A stretch of 64,000 bases of DNA, from contig JAJOHG010000024.1 in assembly GCA_021029095.1 (NCBI GenBank), positions 186,001 to 250,000 on the forward strand, in the 5' to 3' direction. The translations under genes were made by a program, and so were the position numbers. Below the pieces are notes generated by a model. The model had not been told where the DNA came from. It made no database searches and saw only the letters and a program-made list of their open reading frames with translations. The DNA is from Phellopilus nigrolimitatus (lineage: Eukaryota > Basidiomycota > Agaricomycetes > Hymenochaetales > Hymenochaetaceae). Of the stretch, positions 11,355 through 22,400 are shown piece after piece; the first letter of the stretch is position 1; every line of letters starts with the position of its first letter.

Positions 11355-12926
11355 ATGGCGACTGCGGCACTAACGACGACGACGAAGGCATACACGCATA
11401 CTTTTCACGTCGAAAATGAAAAGGTGCTCCTGAGGGCGAGGCCGTATGCTCGTTATGCCGGCCACTTTGTACTCGTTCCTCTCCTGCCGAAGCGCACGCC
11501 TCTCCAGCCGCTGCCGGCGGAGTTATGGCGTAAGGTGGTGATGATGGTTATCGAAGATGCCAGTATTGTCAATCGGGAATGGTCGTTGAAGATCGGTGAT
11601 CATGCGAAGTCGAACCAACGAGAAAAGGAGCAGCAGAGGAGCAAGTGGGACCTTGCACTGGTGTGTAAGGACCTGAAGGTACGTAGTCGTTTCATTAGAC
11701 ATATTGTCAGAAAATAAGGTTCTTACTGACCTTTCATCGCGCCACAGAATATCGTTTTGCCTCTGCTGTATGAGCATTGCAAGCTGTCGACGCTTCGGGC
11801 GCTCGAGAAATTTACAGCGCATCTTTATTCTTCAGACCAGAAATGGGATTCGCTTCGCCGGATACCCTATTCAACTCCTGGTCGTTGGGTGTTGTCACTG
11901 AATCTATGCGACCTTCAAGTATCCGGCCTTTCAGAATCCTGCAAGGCCGACGCTCTTCTTTCCACTCTATTCCCGCTCCTCCCGTTCCTCGCGCATCTTG
12001 AGCTCAGTTTGTCCCTACAACTAAGTCGCCGTGCTATGCTGGCGTTGGGTCTGCGAGACGGCGCCCAGAACCTTCGATCTTTGAGTGGCGTCAAGTATGA
12101 TGCGTCGATGTTCGGTAGCTTGCGAAACGGATTTGCGAGCTTTACGGGCGAAGACCCTCTGACGGAGCTCGTTTCAAGCTGCAGTGGTCTTGAAGAGCTC
12201 GAAGTCATTGGAGCGGGAATGGATGATGTTAACGTGATATTGGCTACGAACCTGAATACACCTGCTGGCGAACCTTTCATCCCCACATTTATGCCTCCTT
12301 CCCATCTGCCATCTTCACCGCCGGTCCCTTCTCTGCACCTTCCGCACCTGCACACGTTAACGCTTCTCGCGACCCCTACGTCATCGCTCCTTTTCCGGCT
12401 CGTGCATAGCTCGCTCCCGTCGTTGCGCAGCGTTGTGATCACGCCGTATGGTGACTTCCCGCCACCGTTCTCGCTTGTCACAGACTTTCTCGCCGCGCAT
12501 GGCCAGAACGTGCGATCAATCGTGTTGCACACGCCGAAGTCGTGGCCGACCGTGCGCTTCCCGCCTCCTGCCGCGCTCCTCCAGCTTCTACCAAACTTGA
12601 CGGCGCTTTCGCTTGAGTCCATTGGCCCCACGCTTGACGCGCCATACACACCTTTGGTAAACTGTGCCTCGGCCACCGGATACCCGCTTAAATCGCTTTG
12701 GGTTTCGCGGCCGACCCATGAGCTGCGCGATGAGCTTCTTCGCCTGCTTCCATACCTACCGCATCTCCGAGAGGTCCACTCGCGGGATGTGCGGTGGGCG
12801 AAGCGGGGTATTTCTGCACGTGCGCGCTCAGCAGGCTTCCAAGGTGAGATGTCTGCTTGGCGCTACCTTCTCGCGCCACGTGGTATAAGGATGCTCGATG
12901 TTGACGGACGTGAGGAGAGTGCGTAA
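11355..12926 (+). CDS. F-box/leucine-rich-type protein
   Basis: Two exons, 11355-11678 and 11748-12926 (intron GTACGT to CACAG, phase 0), giving 500 residues. The short N-terminal domain contains TPLQPLPAELWRKVVMMVIE followed by WDLALVCKDLK and NIVLPLLYEHCKL, the layout of agaricomycete F-box proteins: the LPxELW start, a helix carrying a CK motif, then a long variable region. The C-terminal 390 residues are Leu-rich and irregular (LPFLAHLELSLSLQLSRRAM, LRSLSGVKYD, LPSLRSVVITPYG, LLPNLTALSLESIG), consistent with degenerate leucine-rich repeats. It would act as a substrate adaptor of an SCF ubiquitin ligase. The substrate cannot be inferred. Confidence 0.65.
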
Positions 12927-13512
12927 AGCGCATGACGGCCGCAGACGGGGCAGTGCTTCGTATCTACTTTTTCTGTCTTCTAGTTTTCTATCTCCGCGTT
13001 AAGTAGTAGGACCGGATCTGCCTTGTAAGATCACCCATGTTATCCCTTGCTAACCTGTTTCTTGCTTTTTTCACTCATTCGCGCACGGTGTTTTCCCGAA
13101 CACTTACTTCATCCACATTTATCTGTTATACCACAATCCCCGCTCTGTTTTATGTACTTGAATGACCTGCTTAATTATGTACAGTAGTGGATCTGTTCTG
13201 CATAGTTATGGTCGTGTACGTTCTCAACGCGCTCATCCAATCTTAAAAGCTTAATGGCCGACAATGCCGGGCCCTATTGGAAGATTTCAATATGAAGATT
13301 TAGATTTGACTCGTGCTCGAATTATCCGTTGCCGTTATAGTTATGAAACACGCCTATCGCTGACTGACATCGCTGACTGTGACGGCTGCCGCCACATGTC
13401 TACTTTGAGCACAACCAAAGTTACCGAGCTTACCGGCATATTTGTATAGAGGAAGGACCACATAAAAATGCTGTGGTCCCCTCGAGTCAGAAACAAAAGC
13501 GAAAGGTCCCAG
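12927..13512. other. Intergenic region upstream of PhzF-1
   Basis: The last ~300 bp (13210-13512) are recognisably similar to the region upstream of the second PhzF gene (16320-16542). They share the block CATAAAAA followed by CCTCGAGTCAGAA just before the start codon, so the promoter was copied with the gene. The CATAAAAA at about 13461 and at 16500 is a possible TATA-like element. Confidence 0.5.
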
Positions 13513-14559
13513 ATGGCCTCGCAACATGACTTCGATTTATTTACAAGCGCTTCGTGTGCGTACGACTTCGCGATTGTCAACGCGTTTACGCATTCGCCGT
13601 TCGGCGGGAACCCGGCGGCGGTCTGCTTCCTTGACGCGCCGTTCCCCGACGCGGAGACGTACCTCAAGGTCGCGGCGAACTTCAACCAGTCAATGGCATG
13701 CTTCGTGTACCCGGCCACGGAGGCGGAGGCGACTGGCGCGGGGCCCGGAGACGGCGCTCCGGAGGAAACAGAAACGTTCCGCATCCGCTGGTTCACGGGG
13801 CCGGTGGAGCCTCCGCTGTGCGGCCACGGCGCGCTTGCAGCCGCCCACGCGCTCTTCGCGCGTCCTACGCTTGTGCCCCCGGAGGTGCGCGTCCTGCGTT
13901 TTTTGACCATCGGTGGGCACTACGTCCATGCGCAGCGTCTTCCCGCGTACGGGAACATGCCGGAGCGTGTGGAAGTACAACTCCCCATGTTCGATCCCGT
14001 CCCGGTGAGCAACGCGGAGTTCCAGCGTGTGAAGAAGGTCGTCGCGAAAGCGTGGCGCAAGAAGGACGTCGCGGTAAAATACGTTGGCGTCTCGGGGAGC
14101 TGGGAAAAGGGCTCGGAGGTGTATGTGCTCATCGAGCTGGACGCGTCTGAGGACCTCGAAGGAACAGACGTTGATAAAATGGCCTTCGTAAGTTTTATTT
14201 TTCAAGATCTGCATACCCTCCGAGAATCTGGCCCTGACTAGAGACAGGTTGGGACGGCACCGTACTTCGTCAACATCATCACGGCCGCTTCTTCAAAGCC
14301 CGGCGTGGTATACGACACGCGCATGTTTGCACCACGGGCGGGTGCCGCCACGGTCGAGGACCACGTCTGCGGGTCGGCGAACTGCCTGATGGCGCCGTAC
14401 TGGGCTAACAAGCTCGGCCTCGCGTCAAACGATGAGATGTTCGCGAAGCAGGTCAGCAAGAGGGGTGGAGACCTATGGGTTGACGTCGACAGGGAGAAGA
14501 GGAAGGTGACCTTGCGTGGGGAGGCGAAGTTGACTGCTGATGGTCGAGTATTCGTCTAA
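13513..14559 (+). CDS. PhzF-family isomerase-like protein, copy 1
   Basis: Member of the PhzF superfamily (diaminopimelate-epimerase fold), cofactor-free isomerases named after phenazine biosynthesis but mostly of unknown substrate in fungi. Exons 13513-14187 and 14248-14559 give 328 residues; the intron (GTAAGT to GACAG) is phase 0. Seen: DFAIVNAFTHSPFGGNPAAV at residues ~18-37, the family's N-terminal signature, then NFNQSMACFV, RIRWFTGPVEPPLCGHGALA (equivalent of the GHATL region) and DHVCGSANCLMAPYW in the C-terminal half, matching the second-domain GSA motif. An alternative upstream ATG at 13468 is in frame, but the one at 13513 matches the start of copy 2. It is tandemly duplicated with the gene at 16543. 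Confidence 0.85.
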
Positions 14560-14899
14560 TTTCCGTTTCATTTCGAGCTTTCAAGTCTGAGACATCCAAA
14601 ACTCCGCGCTTTCTTTGTACAATATCACAGTAAGGAAGGCATCATAGCTGTTTGCATAAATACGTAATGAGATTCACAAAGATGAATTAAGAGACAAACG
14701 GGGTCAGCTGTGGAAATGATCGCGTCCGGTTATTCCTGCTCTTAAGTTCCAGATCCGAGTGTAGATGGCCTTTTTTGCGTATACAAATCAGCAACATTTC
14801 CATAAATACGTCCGAAGCGCAGTCTTTTTTCATCGAACTTACTTGATATATGGGCGCGCTATCTCGTGCTCGTCAATCGTATATCGCCATGATTCATCA

Positions 14900-15560
14900 T
14901 CATTTTGCCGTCGGTCAGTCCGGCGAACAGGCCTACGCCATACCCCGATGCCGGACTCTGCTCAATGTACATGTACATGTAATACATGCATCTGCTGCCA
15001 TACAGAATTAGTATAGAGGTGTTATCCTACCTGGCTCAGTAGACCTCTCTGTGGGGGTCCTTCACAGAGATGGGCGGCAGGGAGAGCAGGGAAGGAAACA
15101 CATCAAACAAGAGATTGGTTTTTTGCATACTTACGAGTGGCAGGGTCCTGGAGGTTCAAACCATATCGGTAATTTTGGTACGCACCGACGATGATGTAGT
15201 CAAGTGACTGTCCGGAGACATCGTGCACATTCATGAGCATGACGAAGGCTGTTCAAAGACCAGGTAATAAGGTTTGTGAAAGCAGAAAATCGATGGAAGT
15301 TGGACTCCATGACGACTTTCCTTCAATGGGAGGGGCACTGTCTTTATTTTATTTTATTTTTGTCGTACAGCGTTGGACAATCATTGCTTTACCGGCTTAT
15401 CCTCGAGCGCGCTCATATATCATGCCATTGGGCGCTGACCTGGCTTCTGTCGGACTTCGTACGGCTTGGTAGACGTGATAACGGGGCCTAATGGACACGT
15501 CATCCCCGTTGAGGACAAGTTCCCTTATCGTCACTTGCCAGATTGATGATTAGGCAGGAG
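14900..15560 (-). pseudogene. GMC oxidoreductase relic, N-terminal fragment
   Basis: On the minus strand, about 15150-15260 reads NVHDVSGQSLDYIIVGAYQN, the start of a GMC/aryl-alcohol-oxidase-type FAD domain (DYIIVG), but the following GGTAG dinucleotide-binding loop is missing and no open frame continues. The segment 15380-15560, upstream of it, resembles 19180-19310 upstream of the second GMC relic. Both contain a near-identical run of GCGCTC, GCGCTGAC and ATCACTTGCCAG. The two relics are therefore paralogous copies that kept different parts. Confidence is limited by the short conserved stretch. Confidence 0.45.
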
Positions 15561-16542
15561 GTAATGAATTCCAGTTTTGAGGCGAATGCCAGCAGGGATG
15601 TAACCGCAACAGTTCGTAAAGGCTAGAAAATTTGTATTTTATGGTTTGTAATACTAATATTAATAAGCCGCCGCGGTGTCTGTACTCAAGACCTTCCTGA
15701 AATAGTATTTACTTTTCTTTTCCCCCGAGTCGACTGGAACGGAAGACGATCAAGATGCCTACAAGCTCACAGGTTACCTTCTCGCTTCGCTTTTCCCGGC
15801 TATACTGCTGTCTGATTAAACATATCCTTGGGCTATGAAGGCAAAGAGCGTCAAAAGGAGCACGAGCGATAGCAGAAGGCTGGGCATGAGAAGGCTGCGC
15901 AAAAGGGAGAAGAGAGAAAGGAGGCGCTTCGGTAGCATGAGCAGCGCGAAGCAGATGCTTAAACACTCAAGCTTCAATACGGTCTTTCTGCAGGCTCTGT
16001 CCCAACTGTCCCAACATCCAGAACAATACGTTGTCCTCGGGGAATGGCCTCTACCGAATCGAGCTGTCACTCAAATGACTGGACTGCGAGAACATCTGAG
16101 GGATTTTCCACCAGAAACTGCTTATGCAGATTGTCTCTCTTGTGGACTCACCTTTCACGCTCGCACACAACATCACGCGTGACTACTTGTGATTTCCATC
16201 ACTCGGATGAAGGAGAACGGCTGGGGACGAGCAAGTAGGCAATATTGCCGTGCGCAGACGCGATGCTTGATAATGATCCGCCTTCAATCAAGGAATACCT
16301 GGGAACGCGGCTGATTTGGACGTGTACTTTTAATAGCCGACACTATCGGGAGATTTAAGTGCAGTCGAATATCATCAGATTGGCGGCAATTCTCTGCTTT
16401 ATGTTATGACTCGAATTTCTGCCTATGGCTGACTGTGGTGGCACGTCACGTGGTTCCAAAAAACGCCGAGCTCGCCGAGTCACAGCACAAGAAACGATTG
16501 CATAAAAACGGCCCTCGAGTCAGAAGGGAGCGAAGCCCTTAG
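15561..16542. other. Intergenic region within the PhzF/GMC duplication
   Basis: About 980 bp. An open frame at 15835-16182 is rich in Lys, Arg and Glu at its N-terminus but matches nothing recognisable and lacks support. The last ~220 bp are the copied promoter of PhzF copy 2. Confidence 0.35.
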
Positions 16543-17575
16543 ATGGCCCCGCACCACGATTCTGGTGCAAATGTTGCATATGACTTCGCGATCGTCAACG
16601 CGTTTACGCATTCGCCGTTCGGCGGGAACCCGGCGGTGATCGTCTTTCTCGACGCGGCGCTCCCCGACGTGAACACGTACTTCAAGGTCGCGGCAAACTT
16701 CAACCAGCCGATGGCGTGCTTCGTGTTCCCGGCCACGGAGGCGGAAGTCACTGGTGCGGGGCCCGGAGACGGCGCCCCGGAGGAAACAGAAACGTTCCGC
16801 ATCCGCTGGTTCACGGGAGAGATTGAGGCCGCGCTGTGCGGCCACGGTACGCTTGCAGCCGCGCACGCGCTCTTCGCGCGCCCCGCACTTGTCTCCCCCA
16901 ATGTGCGCCTGCTGCGCTTCTCGACGACAAACGGGCGTTACGTTTACGCGCGCCGTGTTCCCGCAAATGAGAATACGCCGGAGCGTGTGGAAATACAACT
17001 CCCCATGTTCGATCCCGTCCCAGTGAGCGAGACGGAGTTCGAGCGCGTGAAGAAGGTCGTCGCGAAAGCATGGCGCAAAGAAGACGTCGCGGTGAAATAC
17101 ATCGGCGTTTCGGGCGGCTTGGAAAAGGGCTCAGAGGTGTACGTGCTCATCGAGCTGGACGCGTCTGAAGACCTCGAAGGAACAGATGTTGACAAGATGG
17201 CCTTCGTGAGTTTTGTCTCGACATCTGTATGCCATCCGAAGATCGCGAACCGACTAAAAATAGGCTGAGACTGCGCCATACCGCGTCAACATCGTCACGG
17301 CCGCGTCTTCAAAGCCCGGCGTGGTATACGATACACGCATGTTTGCACCGCGGGCGGGTGCCGCCACGGCCGAGGACCATGTCTGCGGGTCTGCGAACTG
17401 CCTGATGGCCCCATACTGGGCGAACAAGCTCGGCCTCGCGTCAAAGGATGAGATGTTCGCGAAGCAGGTCAGCAAGAGGGGCGGAGACCTGTGGATCGAT
17501 ATCGACAGGGAGCAGAGGAAGGTAACCTTGCGCGGAGATGCTAAGTTGACTGCTGAAGGTCGGGTGTTCATCTAG
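16543..17575 (+). CDS. PhzF-family isomerase-like protein, copy 2
   Basis: Paralogue of the gene at 13513 with the same two-exon structure (16543-17205, 17264-17575; 324 residues) and the intron at the same codon, after DKMAF. It keeps DFAIVNAFTHSPFGGNPAVI, CGHGTLAAAH and EDHVCGSANCLMAPYW. The first ~15 residues differ from copy 1 and are shorter, while the C-terminal 100 residues are nearly identical. Downstream lies the minus-strand GMC relic, as for copy 1, so the pair forms a duplicated unit. The substrate is unknown. Both copies look intact. Confidence 0.85.
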
Positions 17576-17712
17576 TTCTCGTTTCACTGTCGAGTTTGCG
17601 GATCTGTGTTTATTCAAACCTTTGGTTTTTCTTTGCATGATGCTACTACTTGCGGATTGACATGCGCCAGTCTAGTTTGATGCGAGCAACCAGTCTGAAA
17701 GGCATATCCTTC

Positions 17713-19150
17713 TCAATGGGCTGCCTTAATGATGTCCGCAGCTGTACAATCTGAGTCAGCTTAGCCGTTAGATGTGAAACAAGAAAACATTACCTTTTTC
17801 TCCGATAGCATATGCCAGTGCTGATTATTTGGAAAATTTTCTTCAATTAGTTATCAATAAGGATAATGAAGAGAGGCTTGCCTTGAGTATGAGCGCCGAC
17901 ATGTAGAGGAACAATCGACGTATCGGCAATCCTAATGTTCGTAGTTTTGTATGCCTTGAGGTTTGCGTCGATCACTCCGTCTTCTTCAAGAGGCATCATC
18001 GACGCAGAGCCGATAGTGTCTATACCAAGGTTGATTTTGTGAGATGAAAACTAAAGGAGCATGTCGAGAAATCATCTTACGAAACGTAGGTCCCACGATG
18101 GCCCTCAGGTATTCTTAAAACAAATTTTATAAACTCTGACGCTCTTGATAACACTTCGTTGGGTACTCACCAGCAATCTCTTCGTCGGTCTGGTATTCTT
18201 CTCCAGGATTGAGCTCGACTCCTGATAGGAGGCTTTTGAGCGGTTCCTCTTTAGCAGTACAGCGGATGAACTTGACTGTTTCCACCATGGTTGTGAGATC
18301 TTTGCAATTCTGTTAGACAACTTGTACATTGAGGCATCCCGGAAGACTTATATTCACCATAGGGCTCGGCGAAAACGACAGGGTCGATTGCAGGGGGAGC
18401 GAGTGGGTCTTTTGAGGCGACATGCTAGCGGATTTCAGCGAACGTCCCTGGGGGGATAAAATGTGCATCTGCATGACATACAATAGAGCCTCTCGCAAAC
18501 GGGTGATTGATACCGGCGCAAAGCGTAAGGTATTTCTTGCTCGGCTCAGGAAGCTCTGCATTGCGTGTTCTAGACTTTCCGCTCTAAATCAGAGTGAAAG
18601 GAGTCTGAGACGCACTTGGTGCAGACAAGAGACCGGGGAACGTGATGATCTCCGCGCTCGGCCACTTTTCCCGGATTTACTCTATCTGGAGTTCGTATTG
18701 CTTTCGCAACCCCGACAGGTAGGCGTCCTTTTTGAGGTTTGCTTCGATCGTGGACAGAAGGGTCTTCTGAAGCGAGTCTGCAGACTGAGAAAAGCCCGAG
18801 AGCGGGACGAATGTGAAGCCCAGCAGAGCCATGGTGAAAAGTCCTTTTCCCTCGGCACTTTGAAATAAAGCAAGTGAGTAGTTGTCAGCTCGTCTCCTCT
18901 GGGTATTAAATAAAATATGATATAGCTTACTGCAATGCTCGTTCTTTGGCTGCAGTTTCTGGATCCTTAGGTTCATCGAAGGTGCGGTACATTTTTGCTG
19001 CTTCTTCCGCCAGCTCTACGAGCAAGAAAAACAGTTCAGCTCGAAGGTGCTTAAAGCGCGTAGACGGACGTCCTTACCGTAAGGGATACCAGTTAACAAG
19101 TGGCCTTGGGCATTCTTTCCTGCTTCTCGATTTCGTTTCGATGTGAGGAC
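17713..19150 (-). pseudogene. GMC oxidoreductase (aryl-alcohol-oxidase-like) relic, C-terminal half
   Basis: Reading the minus strand: LAEEAAKMYRTFDEPKDPET, EGKGLFTMALLGFTFVPLSG, LKKDAYLSGLRKQYELQIE, KWPSAEIITFPGLLSAPSA, INHPFARGSIVCHADAHF, DPLAPPAIDPVVFAEPYG, ETVKFIRCTAKEEPLKSLL, DTIGSASMMPLEEDGVID, then NIRIADTSIVPLHVGAHTQ and AADIIKAAH before a stop at 17713-17715. This is the C-terminal (GMC_oxred_C) half of an FAD oxidoreductase such as aryl-alcohol oxidase, including the region that carries the active-site His (VGAHTQ). The N-terminal FAD domain is absent. A stop follows YELQIE and another follows QTPFTLI, and frame changes are needed around 18430, so it is a pseudogene. Confidence 0.75.
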
Positions 19151-19310
19151 CAGTGCCTTTATAAATATTTCACCACACAGCGTCGAACACTCGTTGCATT
19201 CTCCAGCGCGCTCGCATATCACGACGATCAGCGCTGACGGGCTTCGAGTAACTCGATAACGCAAATACCGTCCCTATTGAGGGCTGATTCATCACTTGCC
19301 AGGCAGGAGA

Positions 19311-19468
19311 TTTTTTTTTAAAATGCCCTGTCGATGAGTAGAATCAATCGACGCGAGTCGGCAGTTGGTCCCTAATCGGCGTTTCAATGTTCAAAATCCG
19401 CCAAGCGTTCACGCAGCCGACGCGACGCGACGCGCTACGCTCACAACGACCACGACGACCTCCTCGAC
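19311..19468. other. Upstream region of the SHOC1-like gene
   Basis: An ATG at 19388 opens a frame (MFKIRQAFTQPTRRDALR) that runs out of phase with the next conserved coding segment inside a CGACG repeat near 19430. The real start may be here, with an indel in the repeat, or at 19469. Confidence 0.35.
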
Positions 19469-22400
19469 ATGCACGATGACGACAATGAAATTAAGCTCAG
19501 AGCACATATACGCGAGAACCTGCTCGACTACGCACACGAGCATCTGACCGTTGACCACGTGCAGTACTTGCAGTCTGCAGTATCACAAGTAAGTCCATGG
19601 CCGTCTATCTATCTTGGCGAAGAAGAGAACGTAATTTATGCTGTTTGTCCCAGCAACTCACAAAAATGTTGAAACAAATACCAACTCACGAGCCAGGGCA
19701 TCTTGCTCTGCCAGTCGATCCGCTAGAAACGCTCAAAACAAGGTTGAAGCTCGGCTCGTTACCTGCGTACGATGAAGCCTTGGAGTTGGACGCAGATGTC
19801 ATGGAGTATATCAAAAAGAGCTTGGTGTTTAAAGGGAAAGTGAGGACGCAACGGCTGTGGGAGGAGGAAGACGAAGGTGAGTGAGCTTACATTATGCAGA
19901 ATACATGGAAAATTGAAGAGTTGTAGTCGACTATTCGAGCAGGCTGCATCGTCCGATGACACCTATCGTATCGCGCTCGTCGAAGAAGAAAACACCGCAA
20001 CTGGGAAGAAAGTCGACCGAGGATGCCTCGCTAGCCGCCAGTCTCCCTTCTTACATAACAAAGCGTATTCCTGACGAAGGCATGCCCGAGCGCAAGCATG
20101 AAAACTTACATGATCTAATGTATGTACATACTTTAAAAATTGAACTCACAGTCTATAACATTTCGAGAATATCAGGGACGTCAAGTTGACCGTGGACGCG
20201 GAAACGCACACTAAACTGACTACGTACCGTCAACTTACACCTTTTCTTTCACGCGCGAATAAGACATACCCACATCCGAAGCACATTGACGCCTTTCTCC
20301 GCTCTCAATCTCCGCCACCTGATCAAAGATTTACCCTTATGTCTCCGCCCATTTTCGCTCGCGATAGACGAGCGCGGCAGACCGAAAGGGACTCTGACGC
20401 GGAGAATGAGAAGGCATTTAATTTCATACCTCTAAACAGCGTAGAAGTGGCAGCCAAGCTCGGCCAGACAGTCGATGTGGATGATATTGATCCGGATATC
20501 GCAGACGCGAATATGGTTGTGGTAGATGGCTGGGGTACGCGTATTCAAGTGCATATGTGTCGCTTCCCTTCTGATTTGATCCAGTAGCCACTCTTGCATC
20601 GAGCGCATCTCCCGGCCGGGGTACACCGTCGCTTTCATCTGGGATCAGTGAAGTGGACGAGCTCGACGATGATCCGGATTTGTGGAGACCTTCCTCAGAA
20701 GCTGTGCCCGCATCTATCGAGCTCTGGCACGACGCAAAGATGGGTGAGCGGTACATTTCCAGTCCGAACTGAGAAATCGCGCTTACGTCAAGCAGAGGAG
20801 CCTATGTTCCCTCGTGCCGAACGTCCTCGTTGTGGGATAACTAATAAAGTGGGGAGCTTGCCAGATGATGGCCAGAGGTGAGCGTCTGCTTCTTCTCACT
20901 TACTAAATGGCCTTCTAACCTTACATCTACTCGGTTAGTTTCTCGTCGTTCATGTCAGCCCACCTTCCGGCTGACTCCAACGCTGCTGTACGCATATTGG
21001 CCGCCGTGAAGTCTGACGACGACGACGCGTTGACACGCGCGCGCACACGTCCCTCATCACCGCCTATGACTGCTGTATCGTTGTCAATGCTTGGACAACC
21101 CCCATCTGAGTACCGACATGTCTTCCGAGCAGGCAAACGAGTCGGATGCGAAGGGAGACACATTCGACCAAGATCTTCGGCGTGCGCTGAACATACAAAA
21201 AGAAGCTAGTTGCGTCAGTGTAACGCCGTACCATGATGTGATCATGCGTGAACAATTGGACGAGAAGGAAGGAACGTTTATGAATAGTGCGCTTTTCTAA
21301 AGCCGTCCTTTTGAATTTCCTAGTGACTCTTTGGTTTGCTAGTACCTGCACTCCCGCCTCCGAACGCGTACTTGAAGAGCGGTCCTCAAACAAAGGAGGC
21401 AACTAATCGTAGGATTGCGTAAACCTATGGAATTGAAGAAAGTGCTCGGCCTCAAGTCGCTGAACCTCGAGCTTAGCTGGCGGTTTGTTGTTTCTCCTTG
21501 ATTTTTCCTCGCTTCCCGCACGTCGATCGCTGACATTCTATACAGGCCATTCACGTTCGGTGCGAAAATTCCCACTCACGCTGAGCTCGTTGGAACGAGC
21601 TCTCCGCCGTCATTCGGTTCGGGTATAGAGCACGAGGAAGAGCAGGGAGCAGTCAACGCTTTCCCGGATAGCCCGATATTCACTCCCAACGCTGGCTCAG
21701 ATAAGATCTCGCCGCCTTCTACTTCCTGGGATTCAAACTCGAAAGATACCGGACCCGGCTTGCGATTTCTCAAGGACTTACACGCTGACATGGATGATGC
21801 TTCTCTCAACGCAAGATTCGACCCAAGGAAGGACTTTGATGACGATCAATTACTCATCCTTACGCGAGCGGAACGCCAGGCTCCTCAATATGACCAACAT
21901 TATACTCTGTCTAACGAAATACTCTCCTTCAGCAATTCCTATGAAACCGCAAATACTTCTTCTGCCCTCAGTCTGGATCCCGACTCTCAGCTTGTTACTC
22001 CAGATAACACTCATCTCTTCAATGGATTTTCTCTGCCTGACGACATCATGTACTCTGACGTTCACATTGACATTGCGCACGATAGCTATGGTGAGAGTGA
22101 AGGGATAGACGTTGTCCGTGAATGGAAGAGGCGCCGACTACTCAAAGCCGATCTCGGCTTACACGACTTAACCGGCAATGCTTTAGCTGAATGGAATGGA
22201 CACGAAACTAGTGACGATGGTGTTGGCACTAGGCCGTTGGTGCTCACTGTCGATCCGAAAAACCTCATACTCGCTGATGAAACTCACGCTCTGCCTCAAG
22301 CTCCTCTTCAGTCAGCACGTTACGTGGAAGATGTCTTGTTTGCATCTCGTTCACAATACAACTCGGAAGACATCAACGTGCATAATCCTGACCTGATTAA

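Larger units (their letters stand above)
13210..19310. repeat. Tandem segmental duplication, PhzF(+)/GMC(-) unit
   Basis: Two direct copies of a roughly 3 kb unit: unit 1 about 13210-15560 and unit 2 about 16320-19310. Each consists of a PhzF promoter and gene on the plus strand followed by a convergent GMC oxidoreductase locus on the minus strand with its own similar promoter. PhzF survived in both. The GMC gene decayed differently: an N-terminal scrap remains in unit 1 and a C-terminal half in unit 2. Confidence 0.65.

Noticed and set aside
11915..12676. 253-codon minus-strand open frame
   Set aside because: Antisense to the F-box/LRR-type gene; Ser/Arg-rich with no recognisable domain.
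15835..16182. 115-codon basic open frame between the PhzF copies
   Set aside because: Low-complexity Lys/Arg/Glu start and no recognisable domain; lies in a decaying duplicated region.
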